Of a stretch of DNA of 6,772 nucleotides, positions 1 to 5,131 are shown piece by piece. A program made the translations under genes and the position numbers. The DNA is taken from the NCBI GenBank assembly GCA_026706505.1, contig JAPOYQ010000769.1:1-6772 (forward strand), written 5' to 3'. Source of the DNA: Gemmatimonadota bacterium. Its GTDB lineage: Bacteria > Latescibacterota > UBA2968 > UBA8231. The notes below the pieces were generated by a model. It saw only the letters and a list, made by a program, of their open reading frames with translations. It was not told where the DNA came from and made no database searches. Every line of letters starts with the position of its first letter. Position 1 is the first letter of the stretch.

Positions 1-1
1 G

Positions 2-1192
2 TATTTCGCCTTCCCTCTTGAAGAGGACATCATCCGCCAAGCTGGACAGGGGCGGCGGGATGGAGTCGAGTGGTACGCCGAGGGACACACACAAAACGTG
101 CTTTTTCCAAGCACTATCGACTATGAGATAGCCGATCCCCACAATAGAGACATATCCCTAGATTACTACGATCTACAAGATGTTCCCTTGGCCAATGAAG
201 AGTCTATGAGCATGGACAGTCGCTCCCTAGACTGGAATTTCGACAAAGAGCCTAAAACCCCTATCCTGTCCAAAACATTCGATAGGTCGGCAACTGTTCA
301 GGCCCAACTCGACTCGAGTACCTCGGGGAGCGGACGGCAGCCCCGGCTGTCGCAAATGATCAATTTGTCGAAGCTTGGTCTGTCGGCTGCTACTCAGGCC
401 CGCCTCGATTCCCTGTACGCAAATCGCCGCTCGCTCAGGCTGTCCGAGATATTCGACTTATCGCAATTCCGTCTATCGGCCGCCCGAGCCGAACTCGACT
501 CCTTCTACGAAAGGTCGGATAGATCCTATAGGATCGTCTCTTCGAGTGCGGAATACGCGGTTATTGATACGACAGGTAGGAGGTTGATGCTCTACGTACC
601 AATGGACGAAATGGACGACAAAGGTTACTTACGCACTCCTCCCTCGCTTTCTGAATATCTCGATTTGTCGGGATTGAATCTGTCGGCAGCGGCTCAATCC
701 CAACTCGACTCCATGTACGAACGTCGCCGCCCAGTCAAAGCATTTGAGAAACTCGATTTGTCGGGGGAACCTGCTCCCGACTTTACCGCCTATGACCTCG
801 ACGACCAGTTAGTATCGCTGAGCCAGTTCCAAGGGCAGGCGGTTTTTCTCTACTTCTGGGCGAGTTGGTGCGGGCCATGTATCAGCGCGCTGCCCGATCT
901 GCAAAACATCAAGCAAAAAGTGGCTGGTCAGCCGGTTGTCTTTCTCAATCTGTCCTTGGATAGCGACGAGGGCAATTGGAGGAAGGCGATCGCGAAGCAC
1001 CGAATCGAAGGCATTCACTTGCGAGTGGGTGGCTGGAGTTCGGACGTAGCAAAGGCCTATAGTGTGGGCCGGTTGCCTTCGTATTACTTGATAGACGCCC
1101 AAGGGCTGGTCGTAGAGCGGCTGTCTGAAGTACGGAATACCCCAAAGGTCGTCGCCAAAATTGCCGAGAGCGTATATCCAGCGGGCGGCTAA
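2..1192 (+). CDS. TlpA-like thioredoxin-domain protein with 31-residue N-terminal repeats (5' partial)
   Basis: The frame is open to the left window edge: codons from base 2 read YFAFPLEEDIIRQAGQ and continue without a stop, so the GTG at 98 is probably internal and the true start lies upstream. Residues below count from that GTG. Residues 56-223 carry a degenerate 31-residue repeat (consensus LSexxDLSxxxLSAAxQxxLDSxY). Residues 224-360 are a TlpA/AhpC-TSA-type thioredoxin fold: EPAPDFTAYDLDD, then SLSQFQGQAVFLYFWASWCGPC with redox cysteines C258 and C261, and the cis-proline P327 in GRLPSYYLID. Known family members reduce or exchange disulfides, usually in the periplasm. Location is not shown here because the N-terminus, and any signal peptide or lipobox, is missing. 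The 5' part is AT-richer than the neighbouring genes. The gene ends with TAA just before a terminator. The thioredoxin domain is certain; substrate and partner are unknown. Confidence 0.9.
   Translation, partial: YFAFPLEEDIIRQAGQGRRDGVEWYAEGHTQNVLFPSTIDYEIADPHNRDISLDYYDLQDVPLANEESMSMDSRSLDWNFDKEPKTPILSKTFDRSATVQAQLDSSTSGSGRQPRLSQMINLSKLGLSAATQARLDSLYANRRSLRLSEIFDLSQFRLSAARAELDSFYERSDRSYRIVSSSAEYAVIDTTGRRLMLYVPMDEMDDKGYLRTPPSLSEYLDLSGLNLSAAAQSQLDSMYERRRPVKAFEKLDLSGEPAPDFTAYDLDDQLVSLSQFQGQAVFLYFWASWCGPCISALPDLQNIKQKVAGQPVVFLNLSLDSDEGNWRKAIAKHRIEGIHLRVGGWSSDVAKAYSVGRLPSYYLIDAQGLVVERLSEVRNTPKVVAKIAESVYPAGG
263..766 (+). repeat. Coding tandem repeat, 31-residue period, four copies plus a half copy
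   Basis: These are protein-level repeats inside the thioredoxin-domain gene. Copy 1 is at 263-319 (ILSKTFDRS...ATVQAQLDSS, about four residues shorter). Copy 2 is at 344-427 (RLSQMINLSKLGLSAATQ then ARLDSLYANR). Copy 3 is at 437-514 (RLSEIFDLSQFRLSAAR then AELDSFYER). Copy 4 is at 644-727 (SLSEYLDLSGLNLSAAAQ then SQLDSMYERR). A half copy at 740-766 (AFEKLDLSG) runs into the thioredoxin domain. Copies 2 to 3 and 4 to 5 are offset by exactly 31 residues. Copies 3 and 4 are 69 apart, that is one period plus a 38-residue insert rich in beta-like residues (EYAVIDTTGRRLMLYVPMD). DNA copies are diverged, so the duplications are old or selected at protein level. I do not recognise the motif. Confidence 0.85.
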
Positions 1193-1213
1193 TCGCCAGA
1201 CTAGCCGGAGGTC

Positions 1214-1249
1214 AAAAAGAGGGGTCGGGATTGCTCCCGGCCCCTTTTT
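1214..1249 (+). terminator. Rho-independent terminator after the thioredoxin-domain gene
   Basis: GGGGTCGGGA (1221-1230), loop TTGC and TCCCGGCCCC (1235-1244) form a 10-bp stem with one T-G wobble. It extends outward by pairing of AAAGA (1216-1220) with TTTTT (1245-1249), with one G-T wobble. The T-run follows directly on the plus strand, 22 bases after the stop codon. The A-run at 1214-1218 would give U residues on the other strand, so it could also act in reverse, although no minus-strand gene reads into it within this window. Confidence 0.85.
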
Positions 1250-1259
1250 GCGCTATCAT
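1231..1259 (+). promoter_or_regulatory. Possible sigma-70-like promoter for the SDR gene, inside the terminator
   Basis: TATCAT at 1254-1259 matches five of six bases of the -10 consensus. TTGCTC at 1231-1236 matches three of six for the -35, with a 17-base spacer. The predicted transcript would start near 1266, giving a leader of roughly 27 bases before the ATG at 1293. The -35 lies in the loop and 3' arm of the terminator. The match is weak and the organism's sigma-factor preferences are unknown. No strong Shine-Dalgarno sequence is seen before the ATG (AACGAAAGCCAACGCAC). Confidence 0.25.
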
Positions 1260-1292
1260 CAAAATTTTTCCCAATAACGAAAGCCAACGCAC

Positions 1293-2042
1293 ATGACCAC
1301 CGCGATATTTGCCGGGCGCACCGCCTTGGTAACGGGCGGCAGTCGCGGCATCGGCCGCGCCATCGTCCGAATGCTGGCCGAACACGGAGCCAGAGTCGCC
1401 ATCAACTACCAACACAACGCCGAGGCCGCGCAGGAAATCCTAGCGCAGGTCGAGGCGTGCGGCACCGAGGGCATGGCCGTCCAAGCCGACGTGTCGCAGC
1501 AGGCAGAAGTCGAGCAGATGATCACCCAAGTGCGCGCGGCATTCGGGCCGGTCGAACTGTTGGTCAACAACGCCGGGATCGCCTCCACCCAGGGGCACGG
1601 CGAGTTCGGCTTTGCCGAGTGGGAAAGGATGTTTGCGGTCAACGTCCACGGGCCGTTTTTGACTACCTGGGCCGTCAAGGACGAGATGATTGCGCGGCGC
1701 TTTGGGCGGATCGTCAATATCTCCTCGCTGGCCGCTTGGCTGCTCAAGCCAAACATGATCCACTACGCCACGACGAAGGCAGCAGTCATTGCCTTCACCC
1801 GTCAATGCGCCCAAGCATTTGCCGAGCACAACGTGCGAATCAACTGCCTAGCGCCGGGGCTAACGGATACCGAGCTGGCGCGCTCGGCCAACCCCGGCCA
1901 AGTCGCCGAGCTCATCGCCAGCACTCCGCTGGGACGGATGGCCGATCCGGCGGAGATGGCGTCGGTGGTGCGCTTTTTATTATCCGAAGAATCCAGTTTT
2001 GTCACCGGACAGACGATTACCGCCTGCGGCGGACGGTCGTAA
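1293..2042 (+). CDS. SDR-family oxidoreductase, FabG-like
   Basis: A complete 249-residue classical short-chain dehydrogenase/reductase, the usual family length, that interconverts a carbonyl and an alcohol using NAD(P)H. The cofactor motif TGGSRGIG is at residues 14-21, ADVS at 65-68 and NNAG at 92-95. The catalytic tetrad is N117, S145, Y158 and K162 (YATTK), and the C-terminal part has LAPGLTDTE (186-194) and FVTGQTITACGG. R18 and the INYQHNAEAA stretch after strand 2 resemble NADPH-using FabG-type enzymes, so NADPH is the likelier cofactor; this is inference. FabG itself is only one possibility, since no fatty-acid genes are nearby and many SDRs of this type reduce sugars, polyols or keto acids. 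The ATG at 1293 puts the cofactor motif at the normal place. The aminotransferase gene follows 96 bases downstream on the same strand. Confidence 0.93.
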   Translation: MTTAIFAGRTALVTGGSRGIGRAIVRMLAEHGARVAINYQHNAEAAQEILAQVEACGTEGMAVQADVSQQAEVEQMITQVRAAFGPVELLVNNAGIASTQGHGEFGFAEWERMFAVNVHGPFLTTWAVKDEMIARRFGRIVNISSLAAWLLKPNMIHYATTKAAVIAFTRQCAQAFAEHNVRINCLAPGLTDTELARSANPGQVAELIASTPLGRMADPAEMASVVRFLLSEESSFVTGQTITACGGRS

Positions 2043-2043
2043 C

Positions 2044-2068
2044 GTAGGGGCAACCCTTGTGGTTGCCC
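2044..2068. repeat. Short perfect palindrome of the GTAGGGGC...GCCC dispersed type
   Basis: GGGCAACC (2048-2055) and GGTTGCCC (2061-2068) form a perfect 8-bp stem with loop CTTGT, preceded by GTAG at 2044-2047. It begins one base after the stop codon of the SDR gene. No T-run follows (AAGCTCCGACC), so it is not a standard terminator. From memory, the GTAGGGGC-arm, short-loop, GCCC-arm pattern is a widely dispersed intergenic palindrome in several phyla including Cyanobacteria, Chloroflexi and Poribacteria. Only one copy is visible here, so repeat status cannot be shown from this window. It could instead stabilise or attenuate the mRNA between the two genes. Confidence 0.6.
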
Positions 2069-2122
2069 AAGCTCCGACCCTATGAGGTTACACCTAACGG
2101 AAATCTGGGTGTCGTGTATTGA

Positions 2123-2129
2123 AGAAAGG
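2123..2129 (+). promoter_or_regulatory. Ribosome binding site that fixes the aminotransferase start
   Basis: AGAAAGG ends 9 bases before the ATG at 2139. The alternative ATG at 2082 lies in the gap, adds 19 residues unlike the family (MRLHLTEIWVSCIEERQWS), and has no purine-rich site at a normal distance. The start at 2139 is therefore preferred. Confidence 0.6.
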
Positions 2130-2138
2130 CAATGGTCT

Positions 2139-3503
2139 ATGAGCAACCAGATATACAAGCAATACGGCGCGGCGCGCCCCCGGTCACAGGAGTACTTTGC
2201 CCGCGCCTGCAAGGCACTTGGCGGCAAGGTTGGGCACGACCTGCGCTACGCAACGCCGGTGCCGCTCTACATCGAGCGGGGGGCTGGCGGCCGCAAGTGG
2301 GATGTCGATGGCAACGAGTACATCGACTTCCTCCTCGGCAATGGGGCCCTGCTTTTGGGGCACGCGCCCGCCGAAGTCATAGAAGCCATCGCCGAGGCGG
2401 TGGGGCGCGGGACGCACTTTGGCAACGACCATCCACTACACATCGAGTGGGCCGAGCGCATACAGGCGCTGGTTCCCTCAGCCGAGCGCGTGCGCTTAGT
2501 CAATTCGGGGACGGAGGCGACCCTGCTGGCGCTGCGCTTGGCGCGGGCGTTTACCGGCCGCCGCAAGATCCTGCGCTTTGCCGGCCACTTCCACGGGTGG
2601 CACGACGACGTGATGCGCGGCGTGCAGCCGCCCTTTGACGCGGACGGCTCGTTGGGCATCCCGCCGCAGGTGCGCGAGCACGTGGTCTGCGTGCCGGCGG
2701 GAGATGCGGATCAAGTCGCCGATGTCCTCGACGCCGACAGCGATATTGCCGCGGCGATTATCGAGCCGTCGGGAGGGTCGTGGGGAAGAGTGCCTTTGGC
2801 ACCGGAGTTTTTGCGCGATCTGCGAACGATGACCAGAGCGCGCGGGGTGATACTGATTTTCGACGAGGTAGTAACCGGCTTCCGCTTTAGTCCGGGCGGT
2901 GCGCAAGTGCTCTACGGGCTGCGGCCGGATCTGTCTTGTTTTGCCAAGGTGGTCGCCGGCGGCATGCCCGGTGGGGCCGTGGTGGGACGAGCGGATATTA
3001 TGGAGCTTTTCGATGTGACGGGTGATGCCCGTCCGCGGGTGACGCATCAAGGGACTTTTAACGGGGCACCGCTTTCGGCCGCGGCTGGGATCGCCGTGCT
3101 CGAGCGCGTGGCCACGGGCGAGCCGATAGACCAAGCCAACGCCCGCGCCGCTGAACTGCGCGCTGCTTGGGACGAAGTACTGGAGCGCCGAAGCATCGCC
3201 GGATACGTGTACGGAGTGTGTTCGACCTTTCACGTCTATTTTGAGACCGATCGCCAGCGCGTGCAAAAGGCCCACAGCCGGGCGGATTTGCACACGACCG
3301 AGGCCGAGCAGCTCAAGGGGATGCCGGGGAAGCTGATCGAAGAGTACCAGCGCCATCTGCGCTTTTACGGGGTCGATAACATGAGTTCCACCGGCGGCGT
3401 GCTCTCGTCGGCGCACACGGCCCAAGATGTCGAGGAGGCGACCGCGGCTTTTGCCCAGACGGTTGATTCGCTGTTGGCGCAGGGGCTGATTTTGGCGTTG
3501 TAG
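2139..3503 (+). CDS. Class III PLP-dependent aminotransferase, glutamate-1-semialdehyde aminomutase-like
   Basis: A complete 454-residue fold-type I PLP enzyme starting MSNQIYKQYG. Residue numbers use this start. Seen in order: WDVDGNEYIDF near the N-terminus, NSGTEA (122-127, cofactor phosphate site), GHFHGWHD (149-156, ring-stacking region), IEPSGG, DEVVTGFR (242-249, with the aspartate that binds the pyridine nitrogen), the Schiff-base lysine K270 in SCFAKVVAGGMPGG, and HQGTFNG (303-309). Family members move amino groups between amino acids or amines and keto acids or aldehydes, or mutate glutamate-1-semialdehyde. The stretch after GHFHGWHD (RGVQPPFDADGSLGIPP) does not look like the HemL gating loop, and the C-terminal part has STFHVYFETD instead of the HemL MFGLFF region, so a role in haem synthesis is unlikely. 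Substrate is unknown. It may be cotranscribed with the upstream reductase, 96 bases away. Confidence 0.9.
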   Translation: MSNQIYKQYGAARPRSQEYFARACKALGGKVGHDLRYATPVPLYIERGAGGRKWDVDGNEYIDFLLGNGALLLGHAPAEVIEAIAEAVGRGTHFGNDHPLHIEWAERIQALVPSAERVRLVNSGTEATLLALRLARAFTGRRKILRFAGHFHGWHDDVMRGVQPPFDADGSLGIPPQVREHVVCVPAGDADQVADVLDADSDIAAAIIEPSGGSWGRVPLAPEFLRDLRTMTRARGVILIFDEVVTGFRFSPGGAQVLYGLRPDLSCFAKVVAGGMPGGAVVGRADIMELFDVTGDARPRVTHQGTFNGAPLSAAAGIAVLERVATGEPIDQANARAAELRAAWDEVLERRSIAGYVYGVCSTFHVYFETDRQRVQKAHSRADLHTTEAEQLKGMPGKLIEEYQRHLRFYGVDNMSSTGGVLSSAHTAQDVEEATAAFAQTVDSLLAQGLILAL

Positions 3504-3513
3504 CACTGCGGCC

Positions 3514-3552
3514 TTGCCGTATGGCGCAGTCACTCGTACTTTTGGTTACAAT
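3514..3552 (+). promoter_or_regulatory. Possible promoter for the PurF gene
   Basis: The 78-base gap between the aminotransferase stop and the PurF start holds two overlapping candidates. TACTTTTG at 3537-3544 fits the Bacteroidetes-type -7 element TAnnTTTG, with TTG at 3514-3516 twenty bases upstream as a -33 element. TACAAT at 3547-3552 fits five of six bases of a sigma-70 -10 box but lacks a convincing -35. A short inverted repeat (ACTGCG at 3505-3510 and CGCAGT at 3525-3530) lies just upstream without a T-run. Either reading would make PurF a separate transcription unit. This is a weak, consensus-only call. Confidence 0.3.
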
Positions 3553-3570
3553 CCCTTTACATTTTGCCGC

Positions 3571-3576
3571 GAGGAA
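3571..3576 (+). promoter_or_regulatory. Ribosome binding site that fixes the PurF start
   Basis: GAGGAA ends 5 bases before the ATG at 3582. It lies inside the extra codons implied by a TTG at 3564, so the ATG is the better start. The choice matters because it sets the length of the propeptide before the catalytic cysteine. Confidence 0.75.
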
Positions 3577-3581
3577 CGTCT

Positions 3582-5057
3582 ATGGCCGAAGTCGTTCGCC
3601 ACAACTGTGGTTTGACCGTAGCCCACTCTCTGCACGACGCCTATCGCTTTATTCATTCGCTACAGCATCGGGGCCGGGAGGCGGCCGGTATTGCTGCAGT
3701 AGGCGATGGCCGCATCGACGTGATCAAGTGGAAAGGCGGGGTCTCGCGCTTCGACGTAACCGACCTCCACAAAATTTTCCTCAGTCCCAATTATCACACC
3801 TACATGGCCCACGTGCGCTACGCCACCCGAGGCTCGAAGAACAAAATCCTCGAGGAGGCGCATCCGCACGTCATCGGCGGTACGGTCGAACACCGCGACA
3901 ACCACATCCTGATCTGGGACTGCGACATGGCGGCCGTCCACAACGGCCAAGTTGACCGGGCCTTCCTCCAAGACTCGGCTCCCTTGCACCTGTATTCGAG
4001 CTGCGATACCGAAGCCTTGCTCTACCTCTATCGCGAGCGCGGTGCGCACAACTTTCTCAAGGAAGTGCCTGGTGCCTACACCTTGGCCATCGCCGACAAG
4101 CGCGAGCGAGACGTGATCGCAATCCGCGATCGCACCGGAATCAAACCCGGGGTGCTCGGCTGGAAGGACGGCAAGTACGTGATGGCCTCGGAGGACATTG
4201 CCTTCCGCAAAAACGGCGGCGAATACGTCGAGGACTTGGAGCCGGGAGCGATCTACTCTCTCACGCCCGAAGGGAACTACAACAAGGAAGTTGTGGTCTC
4301 GACCAACCTCGCTTATTGCTTTTTTGAATGGAACTACATCACCGACCTCGACTCGATCATCAACGGCGTCAGCGTGCGCCGCATCCGCGAATCGCTAGGG
4401 GAGATACTCAGCGAGGAATTTCTGCCGCCCGACGTCGATCTGGTTACGTACTTGCCGCGCTGCCCCGAGGTGGCGGCCCGCGCCTACGCCAAGCAGGCGG
4501 AACTGCCCTTTGAGCCCGTGTTCTACAAGATGCGCGGCGAGCGCTCGTTCCAAGGCTCGACTGCTGGCGAGCGCAAAGAGTCGATCGACCAGAACCTGCA
4601 CCTTTTGCCCGGGATGGCGCAAAAGCTCAAAGGCAAGACCGTAATCCTGATCGACGACAGCATCATCCGCGGCAACAATTCCAAGCGCGCCTGCGACCTG
4701 CTCTACGAAGAAGCTGGCGTCGGGCAGGCCTATTTGGTGAGTTACACGCCGCCGATTGGCATTATTGGCGATGATGGCGTGCCGAGAGGATGCACCTTTG
4801 GGGTTGATATGCCGCCGGACCCGCCGCCGGGAGACGAATTTATCGCGCGTGGGCGCACGGCCGAGGCCATCGGCGAGGCAATGGGGATGCCGGTGATCTA
4901 CTTGTCGCGGCAGGGGATGCTAGATGCCTTTGCGCGCGCCGGACTGCCCGAGCGCGACTTGTGTACGTACTGCATAGGTGGGCGCATGCCCCTTGAAGCG
5001 GCTGGATCGCTGATCCAAATCGGCGACAGGCCCCAACTCGATTTGTGGCGAGCCTGA
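3582..5057 (+). CDS. purF: Amidophosphoribosyltransferase (PurF-type), divergent, iron-sulfur type
   Basis: A complete 491-residue protein, normal length for PurF, which converts PRPP and glutamine to phosphoribosylamine in the first step of purine synthesis. The N-terminal class II glutaminase domain has C9 (RHNCGLTV) as the likely nucleophile after removal of MAEVVRHN, then SLQHRGREAAGI (26-37), HVRYATRG (77-84), oxyanion-hole HNG (120-122), CDTEALLYL (141-149) and GAYTLAI. The C-terminal phosphoribosyltransferase domain has the PRPP loop in VILIDDSIIRGNN (354-366). C246, C404, C461 and C464 align by motif with the four cysteines that hold the 4Fe-4S cluster in Bacillus subtilis PurF (C236, C382, C437, C440), which also has a propeptide. 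Oddities: the usual PVPDS segment reads YLPRCPEVA (290-298), and YFARPDS reads YITDLDS (252-258). No other purine gene is near. A specialised paralogue is possible. The start follows GAGGAA. Confidence 0.87.
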   Translation: MAEVVRHNCGLTVAHSLHDAYRFIHSLQHRGREAAGIAAVGDGRIDVIKWKGGVSRFDVTDLHKIFLSPNYHTYMAHVRYATRGSKNKILEEAHPHVIGGTVEHRDNHILIWDCDMAAVHNGQVDRAFLQDSAPLHLYSSCDTEALLYLYRERGAHNFLKEVPGAYTLAIADKRERDVIAIRDRTGIKPGVLGWKDGKYVMASEDIAFRKNGGEYVEDLEPGAIYSLTPEGNYNKEVVVSTNLAYCFFEWNYITDLDSIINGVSVRRIRESLGEILSEEFLPPDVDLVTYLPRCPEVAARAYAKQAELPFEPVFYKMRGERSFQGSTAGERKESIDQNLHLLPGMAQKLKGKTVILIDDSIIRGNNSKRACDLLYEEAGVGQAYLVSYTPPIGIIGDDGVPRGCTFGVDMPPDPPPGDEFIARGRTAEAIGEAMGMPVIYLSRQGMLDAFARAGLPERDLCTYCIGGRMPLEAAGSLIQIGDRPQLDLWRA

Positions 5058-5081
5058 CAGAGACAATTCGTGCAGCAGAAG

Positions 5082-5115
5082 CGGGCGAGGGTGATTCCCT
5101 CGCCCGTATTTTTTT
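5082..5115 (+). terminator. Rho-independent terminator of the PurF gene, at the convergent junction
   Basis: CGGGCGAGGG (5082-5091), loop TGATT and CCCTCGCCCG (5097-5106) form a perfect 10-bp stem. After TA comes a run of seven T (5109-5115). It starts 24 bases after the PurF stop codon. On the minus strand, the protease transcript coming from the right would read the same hairpin but with no T-run after it, so termination in that direction is not assured. Confidence 0.92.
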
Positions 5116-5131
5116 GTCGAAAGTCGGCCTT

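Noticed and set aside
263..766. Repeat region as a CRISPR array or DNA-level satellite
   Set aside because: The repeats are conserved at protein level in one frame; the DNA copies are diverged and there are no uniform spacers.
809..1145. Minus-strand frames opposite the thioredoxin domain
   Set aside because: Antisense to the WCGPC region, with no motif and no ribosome site noticed.
1457..2047. 196-codon plus-strand frame overlapping the reductase
   Set aside because: Shifted frame of the reductase; Arg-rich with no domain, while the other frame has the complete SDR motif set.
2043..2138. tRNA or small RNA gene in the reductase-aminotransferase gap
   Set aside because: The gap is only 96 bases, has one short hairpin, and shows no cloverleaf or T-run.
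2139..3503. Calling the aminotransferase hemL
   Set aside because: The fold and lysine site agree, but the gating-loop and C-terminal signature regions differ from HemL and no haem genes are adjacent.
3505..3530. Inverted repeat ACTGCG...CGCAGT after the aminotransferase as a terminator
   Set aside because: Only a 6-bp stem with a 14-base loop and no T-run directly after it; too weak to call a terminator.
2496..3533. 345-codon open frame on the minus strand opposite the aminotransferase
   Set aside because: It is wholly antisense to a gene with clear PLP-enzyme motifs, reads as low-complexity Arg/His/Gly-rich sequence without a recognisable domain, and fits the long spurious frames expected in GC-rich DNA.
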